Shown here piece after piece: positions 31,618-43,009 of a stretch of DNA of 64,000 nucleotides. The stretch is from Pseudogymnoascus destructans. Lineage: Eukaryota > Ascomycota > Leotiomycetes > Thelebolales > Thelebolaceae. Location: NCBI RefSeq assembly GCF_001641265.1, contig NW_020167529.1, forward strand, positions 1 through 64,000, read 5' to 3'. How positions within the stretch are numbered: the stretch's first letter is position 1; each line of letters starts with the position of its first letter. The position numbers were made by a program, and so were the translations under genes. The notes under the pieces were generated by a model, which saw only the letters and a list, made by a program, of their open reading frames with translations, searched no databases and was not told the origin of the DNA.

Positions 31618-32010
31618 CCTGCAGGCCTTGAATATATTGGCAAGTTAAACCAATTCGTCAAATGGACTAAGGATACACACGATATATTCATTGAGTGGTG
31701 GAAGCTATCACGATGGTATGAACAACACTCAGATCATACTACAAAACTCCTTATGAAGATTGCATGGGATTCAACCAACTGGAGTTCTCAATACTGGAGA
31801 AGTTATCACCAAGGAGCAGACTGGCTTTCTGGAGAACCATGTGTTATTTGTACTTATTGTTCGAAGGCCCTTACGCATCCTGCAATCAAGTCTGCTGGCC
31901 CAAAGTCTATGGCAACACATCTTGCATCAGACATTTGCAAAAAGAAGTCACAGATGGGAAGGATAGTCTCTATCAAATGCGAATCAATCAAATGCAACCT
32001 CAACAAGTAA
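31618..32010 (+). pseudogene. BED-type zinc finger fragment, hAT transposase N-terminus
   Basis: The plus-strand frame reads through W-rich helices (FIEWWKLSRWYEQHS) into a C2HC pattern: CVICTYCSKAL, then MATHLASDICKKK. This is the order of a BED finger, the DNA-binding module at the start of many hAT transposases. A GTAAGG donor follows at 32008, next to TTACCAG repeats. The catalytic region is missing; 32010-32410 has no supported frame. Confidence 0.6.
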
Positions 32011-32573
32011 GGATTACCAGATTATTACCAGAATTATGTAGGTTAATACCTATAATAAGATCATATTCTCACACAAGAGACATTTTATGAACAAGTTCTA
32101 TACACAGTTATCTTGACTCATAGCTCGTTCCGCTCAGTCGAGGATCCTCATCAAGACCCTATAAATACTTTAGGTATTAGTAGGTCTGGCCGGCCTCATC
32201 AAGCAAGGTGGAGGGATGTTCTTAAGCATATATAATAGATAATAGCGTTCTAATAATCTTCTGATAATCATGGTACTTAGATAGAGGAATATACATGATT
32301 CGTTCTCACAGCTTACTAGAGATGGCGAGAGTGATGCTAATAGATGTAATACTTTAACTTAACCATAAAACAGTATTAATCGTATGAGGGACTGTTCACA
32401 TGATGCATAAATCTTACACGTGATAGCCGAGTACTCACCGGGTTTTTACAGAGTAACTGAGTATTGACCTCACTCACCGAGTCGAGTAAAAGGTTCAGCT
32501 ACTCACCCAGCTGAGTAACCCACTGAGCGAGTGAGCCGAGTATTGAGCGAGTAGTGCGCAGCCTAACTGTAGT

Positions 32574-33136
32574 GGACTTTTTGACACAATAAATAGTCGC
32601 CGGCGCCATGCCAGAAGCAGTTTGAGGGACTGACGACGAAGCTTGCGTCATCACTGCTGACAGCTGGATCGCATCAAACTGGATTTGTAGTCTTCGGAGA
32701 GGCGGATGAGTCCAAACCAGGTCGGGATCGAACCGTTCACTTTGGTTTTGGGCCTGGGGACCCTTCAAACAGGCCCCTGTGATTCGCGACAAGGGTCTAC
32801 GTAAGCGCAGCTCCGTGAAACCGAGTGCGCAGAAACGCCGACATAAGGCGTTGCTGCGCACTCCTTGATCTTTTACGCCTCATTATTTTTTTATATTACT
32901 GTTTATTACTCCTCCCGTCTTGAGATCCTGGCAAATTTGTTTCCTCCCAATCACTCTACGGGTGCGCACTCATTAACTGCTTGGCAATCATCTGAACCTT
33001 GCTGTGTCGTCATTGCTTTTATTGCGGCAAACATCCCCAGCAAGCCGGCGGTCTTGACTTGGCAACCCCCGATCTACACATCCTGTCCATTATATTATTA
33101 CAATACCACAGACTGAACTCTGTGTGGGAATTGACA
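32574..33136. other. Intergenic region upstream of the aspartic protease
   Basis: No gene or RNA is supported. A GTTCGATCCC-like word near 32725 resembles a tRNA T-arm, but the rest of a tRNA is not present. Confidence 0.4.
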
Positions 33137-34804
33137 ATGAAGACAGCCTTTCTTTCTGGCCTCGCGGCCACCGGATACCTCTTCTCGAGCGCAACGGCAG
33201 CAGTCCATGTACCCATCGTGAAGAGTCCCCAAGTCCAAGCAGATCAGCTCCAGACCGCACAACTCCGGAGGCGCGGCACTGTTACCGAGTCATTAGGGAA
33301 TTCACAGCAGTTTGGCCTGTACTATGCGAATGTCACCGCTGGGACGCCTGCGCAAGATCTGTCATTACAAATAGACACAGGGAGCAGCGATGTCTGGCTG
33401 CCCAGTTCGACCGCACGGCTGTGTAGGTCGAGGCAAGGATGCGAGGGAGGATCATGTAAGTTGACCCTAATGCAGAAATAAGCGTTATTTGCGGCAGTCG
33501 CTAATGGTTGTGGCAAACAGTTGATTCGACCGCGTCGTCAACATTTAAGGTTGTTGGACAAGACGAGTTTAATATTTCGTATGTCGACGGGACTGGGTCT
33601 ATGGGAAGCTACTTCACCGACTCATTCGGCATTGGGGGGAAGACAATTAAAAACTTTGAGCTGGGCCTTGGAGAGGACACCACAATTTCAATCGGGATCT
33701 TGTAAGTTCTGTACATCTACGGCGCTCAAACCAGAAGTAGCTAACAGTAGCAGGGGAATAGCTTATGCGAATTCTGTCGCCAATGTCTTCACCGGCACTG
33801 GCACGTCATATGCCAACCTTCCGCTGGCCATGGTGGACGCAGGCCTCATTAACTCCCCAGCATACAGTCTCTGGCTCGACGACATCAAGTCCTCTGCCGG
33901 CTCGATACTCTTCGGTGGAATCGACACCGCAAAATACACGGGCCAGTTGCAGTCCATTAAGGTCTATCCTAGTTCTAAATCCGGAAACGTCACCTCTTTC
34001 ACTGTCGCCTTCACCTCGCTACACGCAACCTCCTCGAGCGGCACTGATCTGCTTACCGCCAGCAACTACGCCCAGCCCGCCATCCTCGACAGCGGGACAA
34101 CTCTCACCCTCCTCCCCGACGACATCGCCGCCCTCGTCTTCCAAGAGCTCGGTGCCATCGACGACAAAGACATCGAAGCTGTCGTCGTCCCCTGCGCCCT
34201 CGCCTCCAACTCCGGATCCCTCAAATTTGGATTCGGCGGCGCCAGCGGTCCCGTCATCAACGTCCCTGTCTCCGAGCTGGTCCTCCCCCTCACCCTCACC
34301 AGCGGCGGCAACCCGAAATTCCAGAACGGCGCCGATGCCTGTCAGCTCGGCATCCAGGCCGCCGGCGACCAGCCAATCCTTTTTGGAGATACCTTCCTGC
34401 GCTCCGCTTACGTCGTGTACGACTTAGCGAACAACCAAGTCGGCCTTGCGCAGACGGACTTCAATGCCACCGGCAGCAATATCGTCGAGTTTGCCAGCAT
34501 GGGCGCAGCGATCCCGCAGGCTCCCACGGCATCTGGGCAGGACCAGATCGGTGTGTCGCAGACGAAGACGGGGATTCCGAGAGGAGGAGAGGCGACGCAG
34601 ACCGCGGTGAGCGGTGGCATCGTCCAGGGTAATGCGTCGCCTACGGGAGGACTCACTGCTGCGAGTGGGTTTGCTAAAAATGAAAGTGCTGCTGATAAAA
34701 ATGCTGGTGGACGGCTGGAGCCGTGGTGGTGGGGCGTGCTTCCATTCCTGGGCGTGTGGATGGGCATCATGATGGTTGGTGGGGGCATGATCACCTTGGC
34801 GTGA
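33137..34804 (+). CDS. Secreted GPI-type aspartic protease (yapsin-like, family A1)
   Basis: A pepsin-fold endopeptidase for the cell surface or wall. Exons are 33137-33455, 33521-33701 and 33754-34804 with introns of 65 and 52 nt, giving 516 aa. A signal peptide (about 1-21) is followed by a short propeptide with an RRR processing site (44-46). The catalytic Asp residues are in IDTGSSDVW (D80) and LDSGTT (D279). The Tyr flap region is SYVDGTGSMGSY. After the catalytic domain comes a Ser/Thr/Gly-rich stretch and a hydrophobic C-terminus (WWWGVLPFLGVWMGIMMVGG), as expected for a GPI anchor or membrane tail. It is a normal, intact host gene between the hAT element and MEF1. Confidence 0.93.
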
Positions 34805-35319
34805 GGAAATGACCCGCTGTGGATTGGGATGTGGATAACTACTTAACTATACGGAGTACAATGACGGGGAGGCATTTTTGGGATATGGGATTGTTGGGTA
34901 TGGAAAGCATTATGGTACTTCCGTCCATATATGATGGACTTGCCATATATGATGAATTGGCGCTGAACAGAGATGGGGTTCAGTGGGGGAGTTTCAGGGT
35001 GTAAACAGTGTGCGTTTAGGATATACATAAAATTCATCATACCTTACTTCCAGAATTTCCAAATCTCATGACAAGCCCATGGCTAATCCCAATAACAAGA
35101 GTATAGCTGTCCATATTTAAATCCCAATAGCTGCTGAAAACAATTCGGCGAAAAATAGCCAATATGCTCACGTGACGCGGCCGCATGCCCCTGGCGCTAA
35201 CGGCATCTCCCGCCTCTTCATCAAAAAAAGTTCACGGCGCGGCGGCCATCGTTGACGAGACTCGTATCGCTCCTTCCCCCTTTCCAATCCCCCCTTTCCC
35301 GCCACATATATTCGACGCG
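34805..35319. other. Intergenic region, MEF1 promoter
   Basis: No gene is seen. A CACGTGAC box lies at about 35169-35176, about 150 bp before the MEF1 ATG. It could be a Cbf1/bHLH-type site, but this is inference. A CATATATGATG(G/A)A word is repeated at 34925-34955. Confidence 0.4.
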
Positions 35320-37916
35320 ATGAGGGCAGCACGAGCAGGAGGGACAGCGGCGGCGGCTGGTGCAGCGGCGCGCCAGAGGATGGCACAGAGCGCGCCGACG
35401 GCGGGCAGGTTCCGGTGTCTGTTTGCGAGGGAGAGCGCGACGGCGCGAGTGGGTGGATTGAGGGTTGGCGCGGTGGGGATGCAGAGGAGGGCGTTTTCTG
35501 TGTCGAGGGGGGTGAGGAATGATGAGGCAGCGTAAGTGTTTTTGGGGGTTATTTCTCACATGCGGTGTTGGGGGAACTTCAGGGGATGTTCAGGGAAGGG
35601 GGGCGTCGCATTTCCTTTGAGAGACCTCACGATTGAATGAGTTGCACTGACGGCGAGTTTTACTACAGAGCCAAGCCCAAGCCAGTTGTGTTGGGCCCCA
35701 GCCTCGAACAGATCCAAGTCGACATGTCGCCCTCGGAGAAGGGACGACTCTCGAAACTCCGTAACATCGGTATCGCAGCGCACATCGACTCCGGGAAGAC
35801 GACATGCACGGAGCGCGTGCTCTTCTACACCGGTCGCATCAATGCCATCCACGAGGTTCGCGGCAAGGATGCCGTCGGCGCGAAGATGGACAGCATGGAC
35901 CTCGAGCGCGAGAAGGGAATTACCATCCAGTCCGCGGCGACGTTCTGTGACTGGAAGAAGAAGAATATCGATGGGGTGGAGGAGATGTTCCATTTCAACT
36001 TGATTGATACACCCGGCCATATCGATTTCACGATTGAGGTGGAGAGAGCGCTGCGCGTGCTCGATGGCGCCGTGATGGTGCTGTGCGCGGTCAGTGGCGT
36101 GCAGAGTCAGACAATCACGGTGGATAGGCAGATGAAGCGGTACAATGTGCCGCGTATCTCGTTTGTGAACAAGATGGACAGAATGGGAGCGAATCCGTTC
36201 AAGGCTGTGGACCAGATCAACCACAAGCTGAAGCTGAACGCGGCGGCGATTCAAGTGCCGATTGGCGGAGAGGACAACTTCAAGGGCGTTGTCGATCTGC
36301 TACGCATGAAGGCTATCTACTTTGAGGGCGAGCAGGGGACTACTATTAGGGAGACGGATGAGATTCCACCGGATGTGCTACCGATTGCAGAGGAGCGCAA
36401 GAGGATGCTCATTGAGGCTGTGGCGGATGTGGATGATGAGATTGCGGAGCTCTTCTTGGATGAGAAGGTACCTACGACTGCTCAGCTCAAGGCGGCTATC
36501 CGTAGGACTACTATTGGGCTCAAGTTCACTCCTGTCATGATGGGTAGTGCGCTCGCAAACAAGGGCTTGCAGCCAGTTCTCGATGCTGTCTGTGACTACC
36601 TTCCAGACCCATCTGAGGTCCCCAACCTGGCTCTCGACCAGCGCAAGGCCGAGGCTCCAGTCGCGCTTGTTCCATACAATACCCTACCCTTCGTCGGGTT
36701 GGCGTTCAAGCTTGAAGAGTCCAACTTTGGTCAGCTCACGTATATCCGTGTCTACCAGGGCACTCTCAAGAAGTCGATGAACGTCTTCAACGCGCGCAAC
36801 GACAAGAAGGTCAAGATCCCACGTATCGTGCGTATGCACTCCAATGAGATGGAGGAAGTTCCCGAAGTCGGCGCGGGCGAGATCTGCGCCGTGTTTGGCG
36901 TCGACTGCGCTTCCGGCGACACCTTCACCGACGGAACCCTCCCATACACCATGTCGTCTATGTTCGTGCCCGAGCCCGTCATCTCGCTCTCCATCACCCC
37001 CAAGAACAAGACGGATACCAACAACTTCTCCAAGGCCATGAACCGCTTCCAGCGTGAGGACCCCACCTTCCGTGTCCACGTCGACAGCGAGTCCCATGAG
37101 AACATCATCTCCGGTATGGGCGAGCTGCATCTCGAGGTCTACGTCGAGCGCATGCGCCGCGAGTATCGCGTCGACTGCGTGACAGGTCAGCCCCGCGTCG
37201 CTTACCGCGAGACCATCACCAAGCACGTTGAGTTCGACCACACCCTGAAGAAGCAGACTGGTGGTGCCGGAGATTACGCCCGTGTCGTTGGCTACGTCGA
37301 GCCAACCGGCAGCCTGACCTCGAACAAGTTCGAGCAGCAGGTCACCGGTGGTTCCATTGACGAGAAGTTCCTGTTCGCTTGCGACAAGGGCTTCCAGGCC
37401 GCGTGCGACAAGGGACCTATGCTCCAGCATAGGGTCTTGGGTGCCAGCATGGTCATCAACGACGGTGCCACGCACATGACTGACTCCAGTGAAATGGCGT
37501 TCAAGGTCGCAACACAGCAGGCCTTCCGCAAGGCCTTCCTCCAGGCCGGCCCCGTCGTGCTCGAGCCTCTCATGAAGACCACCATCACGGCGCCGAACGA
37601 GTTCCAGGGTAACATTGTCGGGCTGCTGAATAAGCGCAATGGTGTTATCCTCGATACCGAGATTGGACCGGAGGACTTCACGCTCACGGCTGACTGCAGT
37701 TTGCATGCTATGTTTGGCTTTTCCAGCCAGCTACGTGCGGCGACGCAGGGTAAGGGAGAGTTTGGAATGGAGTTCTCGCATTATGCGCCTGCACCGATGC
37801 AGATCCAGTAAGTTGCCCTCCGTTGAGGTATTTTGATATGGATGTGTGCTGATTATTTTTGTAGGAAGGAGCTCATCACCAATCACGAGAAGGCGCTTGC
37901 GGAGAAGCGTAAGTAG
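35320..37916 (+). CDS. MEF1: Mitochondrial translation elongation factor G
   Basis: This GTPase moves tRNAs and mRNA through the mitochondrial ribosome after peptide transfer. Exons are 35320-35531, 35669-37807 and 37865-37916 (introns 137 and 57 nt), giving 800 aa, a normal size. Exon 1 is an Ala/Arg-rich, acid-poor presequence (MRAARAGG..., RRAFSVSRG), typical for mitochondrial import. The G domain has a P-loop AHIDSGKTT (about 108-116), DTPGH and NKMD. Domain IV and V motifs follow (GMGELHLEVYVERM, YAPAPMQIQ). The last exon adds only about 17 residues with a Lys-rich end. Intact. Confidence 0.96.
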
Positions 37917-39705
37917 ATTCGACGTTCCGCCCTGGTGGAATTTCTTTGTATTGAGAGCGGCGGGCGCTGCCGTTTAGCTCGAGCATGTCGTTCCTGGACG
38001 ACACTTGTATTTTGATGTACAACATATCATCACATCACCACTGTATCCCTGGCGGCGCATGATAAAAGGGCATGGCGGTATAGATTTTGTATATAGCACC
38101 GCATTAAATGAGTCGCGTGTTGCTGGTAGTTAGGTCTAGATTGTAAGATTATGTATGAGATTGAAGCTATCGTCTGTGTTGAGGTCCGATGTGTAGAAAA
38201 TGAATGAAATGGCGTGCAGTTTGAGGCGTTGACGTGTTTCCTTCTACATATATTGAATCCCATAGACATCGCGGAATTGGCGTGTTTCCTTCTACATATG
38301 TTCTGGCTCAACTCACGGTTGGGCCGGAACACATATATTGAGACACGCAACCCCATAGACATCGCGGAATTACAAAGCCATCACGATTGCAAGTATGATA
38401 AAAAATAGTAGGGTATGCTAGGTATAAATTTCAATAACTAGAGCTACAAGCAGTAGAAAATTGATGACAAGAGCTTAAGAGATATACCAAACGTATCTTT
38501 AACAACTGAGAAAGCTGAAATAAGCAGTAAATGACGCCTGACAAGAACCCATGAGATACATCAAACGCAAGTTCGTCGTCAACTAAGAACACTTCGAAAC
38601 CAAATCTCTAGCTTGAAACCAACACAGAACGAATGTGGGTTAATTCCCGGGAATAGTGACTCCAGATACAGAAGTACACTCGTAAAGGAAAATCAGAGGT
38701 CGTCAGAAAGGTCCGTAGTGGCACAAGTGAATGGCCCCAGGATGTAGTGGTATTCGGAAGAGTAGCTACAGATGCAGGAGACCAACTCAGAATATCAAAA
38801 AACTCCTTGGCGATGGAGAGGGCGAAATAGAGTCTGTGGCGAGGACAGAAGGTAGGTGGTCGGAACAAAGTAAGGGGGGAATGTGGATATAGTACTCGTA
38901 GAGTGACTCCAGATACAGCAGAACACCTAGAATACAGAATCAATCACAGTGCTGAGGGATGGTGCGGGTGGGTCGGGCCTGTATTATAACAATACAGCGG
39001 CCAGTCCTGTTGATGCATCGTAGAGAGAAAGGTACGACCCTCATCTCTAGCATACCTAGGTGTGGTATGTGCGAAACGTATATTTCATGTTACCAGCTAA
39101 TAACATTTGTGATAAATACTCAGATTGCGGAGGTATCTGAATAAATGGCTGTTGAAAGAATGGGGTGCGTTCATGAGAGAAAATAAACTTGTTGAAGAGG
39201 TGCCCATTGCTTCCCCCCTTGCCGGAAAGGGGATTTAATTCCCTAATGGCCAGGTGTCGTACCGTGCCCAAAAGTTTTCGGAGTTGCTGAGGTGCTGGTC
39301 GAGGTGATACTCGTGCGGCCCAAAAGTTTCCACAGGGTCTGTGCGTAATAAGTAGGGCGTGTAAGTACTTGGAGAAAATGCATGTACATACTCTACTCGT
39401 ACTATTGATCTACCAGGTGTTAGACACCTCATCCGACAGTCCTGTATGTAGTTAGTGTAGAAAATTTGACCAGGAACCCTGTATAAACCCTGTACAAACC
39501 CTGCTCGCCGTGAACCGCACTATTTCCTAAATAGGAAGTAAGACTGTCAGCGTCAGACAGTTATCTGTTCAAGGCTAACAGCCAGCCAGATTCCTATTGT
39601 AGTTAGAATATAACTTAGTAATCACCTTGGATTAGACGTCATGTAATTGTAAGGCGAATACAGTAGTATAGCAGTATCTACATACGTCGCTCTATATAAG
39701 TGATA
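37917..39705. other. Intergenic, small tandem duplications
   Basis: No gene is supported over 1.8 kb. At 38230-38370 there are two direct repeats: GCGTGTTTCCTTCTACATAT (twice) and CCCATAGACATCGCGGAATT (twice). GTGACTCCAGATACAG occurs at 38656 and 38909. 39440-39705 is probably the left end of the Harbinger element. Confidence 0.45.
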
Positions 39706-40854
39706 ATGGCCTCGAAGCTGCTCGAATTCCTGGCTTATGAGCCCCAATCCTTACCCCAAAGACATCGCCAATACTCTACCTTCGAAGAAGATGGCAGAGC
39801 AAGCCCTGCTCTGCCTATCCTGCCTACGATTGAGGGGCAAATCGAAGCTGAAACACCAGAAGTATCGCAGCTCTCAACCCAGCAGCGTATAGAAAGCTGT
39901 GATCCTCAAGGCTCTCCGACTAAGATGGCCCCTTTGACGAAGGCTGAAGTGCTGGTCCTATTCCGGCTTGCAAATCGAAATGCCGAAGCGTATCGACCAG
40001 GTAGCAAGACTGGGTTTTGGTCCCATCTTCGAGAGGACTTTGTGAAGGAAACCGGCAAGCAGCATAAGAGCCTTCACCGAGTATTACGCCGGGAAACTGA
40101 AAGGAGGAGGGCATACCTTGACAGTCTTGGGACTGGTCAGACAGACAGCGAGAGCGAATTGACTGTCCAGATTGATAACTGGATTGATGTTGTTGGTGAG
40201 GAGGAGCGACTTAATAAGGAGCGAAGTGAGGCAGCAAATACTGTTCTCACTCTGTCACAGCGGGCGCAGGATATCCTGGACTCACTCTCTGTAGCCCTTG
40301 CGGCAAAGAGGAAATACCAGAGGAATCCTCCAAAAAGTCGTGATAAGTCTATTGGCCAAAGAGCGCGGGAGCTCTCAGGCTTTGATGTAGACAACGACGA
40401 AGAGCTACAAAGTGATAACTGTGAGGACATCAGCTCTATCAACTCGCCTCCTTTTGAAACCTCAACGCCAGTTTATCAAAGCACTTCTTCCGCTCGTGGC
40501 CAGTCAGTCAGTCAAGGAAGAAGCCGCAAGAAGCGCCTGCGAATATCTTCCCCTTCCTATAATCAAATGATCCTAGACGAGCATTTGAATATACAGGGTG
40601 AAGACCGGACGTCGACTAGTATTTAGTCATTAGTTGAGCTTTTAAAAGCCTGATATACTCAAGGTAATATAGACCGGCAGGATAGACAGCAGGAAAGTGA
40701 GAACGGAGGACTTAATACGAGTAGTATTGAGTTGCAATTTCAGCAAATTGATTACCAGATCCGGGAGCTTCAGGAAGGCCAGGAAGAAATCAAAAAAGGC
40801 CAGTCAACGATGATATCGTTACTTGAGCAAGCGCTTCATGGGCCTATCCGGTGA
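39706..40854 (+). CDS. PIF/Harbinger accessory DNA-binding protein (Myb/SANT-like)
   Basis: Harbinger elements encode a second protein beside the transposase, with a Myb/SANT-like domain, that helps DNA binding and nuclear import. Exon 1 is 39706-40618, the intron 40619-40672 and exon 2 ends with TGA at 40852-40854, giving 364 aa. The central part (about residues 85-150; FWSHLREDFVKETGKQH) looks like such a helical domain. A basic stretch (RSRKKRLRI) near residue 280 may be a nuclear signal. Exon 2 adds a Gln-rich coiled coil (IRELQEGQEEIKKGQ). It is convergent with the transposase on the other strand and appears intact. The assignment rests on the neighbour and on the fold type. Confidence 0.6.
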
Positions 40855-41095
40855 AGCATCCCAGTTGAGAGCTCACAGCACAATGGGATCAATGAAGTAG
40901 AGGGTTGGATAGAGTCAAGTAATTAGTATATATCGTAGCTAGCTATTATAACAAAGATACTCCTCTACTGTTGGTGGTGGTACTAGAAACCTTGTCCCGA
41001 TCAAATTGCCACGAATACAGGTATAACAGTTTGACAGCAGTATTGCAGCTTTAAAGTGAGCAGCTACAGGCTGCGATTGTGACTGTAACCCCTTG

Positions 41096-41830
41096 TCAAA
41101 TGCTGTATATGTCCATAACTGTTGTGTTAACCCAAAAGCATTCTACTGCAATTCTTACAGACGATAGCGCCTTATTAAACTGCTTCTGCTTTTGCGGAAG
41201 ATATCGATGACCACGAGGGCAAGTATATGGGGCTAGAATACCCTCTGTACAACGGTAGGCAGGGTCCCCATAAAGATATAAATCCTTTCTTCCTCCTATA
41301 GTACGCCGGATCCGCTGTACGCAGCCAGAATCCTGCCATATTCACCAGTCGTTTGCGGGTCCGTTATATGGTCCAATTAAGGACGATACAAGCCCGTCTG
41401 GGGTTACAATTGCTTGGAAGTGCATTCCGTGCTTCTTTTGATATCCAGAATACCACTGCCGCTGGACTTCGGAGTCTCCTGCTGGTCGACAAAAGCCTTG
41501 GAAGGTTCCGTCGACAAACCCCCATATTTGACCACACCCACCACTGTCTTCAATCACTTCTTCGAATTGTAACAGCTTCTTGTATGTAAGGTATGGGTGC
41601 CACTCGAGTACAGCCTCAAACTCGTGTACTAAGTGGCTCATTACGTCATTGAAAACTGTAGATAGCCATGCTGGCGACCGCCCAAAAAGATCAGCGCAGG
41701 TTGACCAACGTCCTGTATACGCAAGGCGAGCTAGGACTACACAAAGAGCAGTCTCTAAGTCTGGCTTTACCCGGTCTCTCCATTCGATTTTATAAAGCCG
41801 AAGGAGTGGCACAAGCCTCTGGAACCTCAC
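41096..41830 (-). pseudogene. PIF/Harbinger transposase (DDE_Tnp_4 type), truncated
   Basis: The minus-strand frame resembles HARBI1-like nucleases. FVDGTFQGFCRP carries the first Asp, YGDPAY the second Asp and VECFW the Glu. One in-frame TGA at 41339-41341 stands between two Trp codons where CGA (Arg) would be expected, a C-to-T change. The N-terminus is lost on the right, where a gypsy fragment begins at about 41840. Otherwise the frame is open to 41096. Confidence 0.85.
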
Positions 41831-41839
41831 TTGGCCTCT

Positions 41840-42896
41840 CCTTGTCTGCTTCGAAAACAGCGATTAGTGGCAACCAATCTAAACATTTTGTTATATCCCT
41901 TGGACTTCGTATCTCTTCGACTTTCACCCTTCGGACCATAGCTATGATTGACTCTGGAGCTACTGGTAACTTTATGAGTAAGGACTTTGCTTCCTTAAAG
42001 AACATCCGACTGCTTCGGAAAGCAGTACCTCAACAACTATTTTTAATAGATGGAACACCCATCTCTTCGGGCTTCGTTAGCCACACCACTTCGACTTTAG
42101 ACACTCAGATTCGAGCTTCAACACTTCACAACTCTGCAACCCATTCAGAAAAACTTGCCTTCGACATAATTCCCATGACATACCCCATTATATTAGGGAT
42201 GCCATGGCTTCAGAAACATGCCCCAGTCATAGACTGGGAGAACTTCGACTTAAAATTAGATTCAGAATACTGCAAGGAAAACTGCTTCGCAAAATCAATT
42301 TCGATTTCACCTTCGAGTTCTAGGGCTATCAACATTGCCATGCCACTTCGAGAACCTTTGGGCATTGACATGCCACTTCGAGAACCTTTGGGCATGGCTA
42401 TGCCACTTCGAGAACCTTCGGGCATTGACATGCCACTTCGAGAATCTCAGAACACCATAAACGGTAGTTTGTATAAAGATTGTACTCAAACTTTGACTTC
42501 GGACACAGTGATGTCAACTTCGGACACTATGCTGTCAACTTTGGACACTATGCTGTCACCTTCGGACACTATGCTGTCACCTTCGGAACACAGTGCTCTA
42601 GCCTCAGCTGAGGGAGCAAATACTGGTTCACCTTCAACTTCGAGTAAAGACATGAATATAGATATTCCCAAAGTATACCTTCAGTACTTCGACCTATTTG
42701 ATGAGCAAAAGGCTAAGAAGCTGCCAGCTCATAAACCCTATGACCATGAAATACCTTTAGCAGAAAACACCACGCCACCATTTGGACCAATCTATGGTCT
42801 TTCAGAACCTGAACTTCGAGTACTTCGAGAATATATTAATTAGAACCTTCTAAGTGGTTTCATTCGACCTTCGACTAGCCCAGCTGGGGCACCCAT
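41840..42896 (+). pseudogene. gypsy family E fragment: protease and start of RT
   Basis: The frame contains a retropepsin-like motif (MIDSGATGNFMS), a long repetitive linker and then the entry into RT (GFIRPSTSPAGAPILFV), where family D sequence takes over. The linker has four 30-bp tandem repeats (MPLREPLGID type, 42337-42446) and then short TMLSPSD repeats (42496-42590). A TAG at 42841 interrupts it. CTTCG occurs about thirty times in this kilobase, far above chance. Confidence 0.75.
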
Positions 42897-43009
42897 CTTG
42901 TTTGTGTCGCAACAAGCGGCTACCACCATGAGAGACGAAGGGTCGAAGCGACCCCACGCGAAGAGTCGGGTCTGAGCTCCCTCTGACACAGCCCCCCCCC
43001 ATCCCCCCT

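Larger units (their letters stand above)
28348..32565. mobile_element. hAT-like transposon with 8-bp target duplication and captured genes
   Basis: Terminal inverted repeats TAGGCTGCGCACT (28348) and AGTGCGCAGCCTA (ending 32565) are flanked by the perfect 8-bp duplication ACTGTAGT (28340-28347, 32566-32573). Both ends are filled with ACTC/GAGTA words, the subterminal repeats usual for hAT elements. Inside are a minus-strand histone H3-like pseudogene, a plus-strand gene of unknown type, a BED-type zinc finger fragment and two LTRs with their own TSDs. The hAT catalytic domain is not seen, so this copy is non-autonomous. Confidence 0.85.

Noticed and set aside
32700..32760. GGTTCGATCCC-like T-arm suggesting a tRNA gene (minus)
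   Set aside because: No matching acceptor, D or anticodon stems could be placed around it.
33765..34427. A 220-codon Pro/Ser-rich frame within the aspartic protease
   Set aside because: Out-of-frame shadow of the protease exon 3.
36684..37706. A 340-codon frame opposite MEF1
   Set aside because: It is an antisense shadow of a GC-rich, strongly conserved gene and has no recognisable domain.
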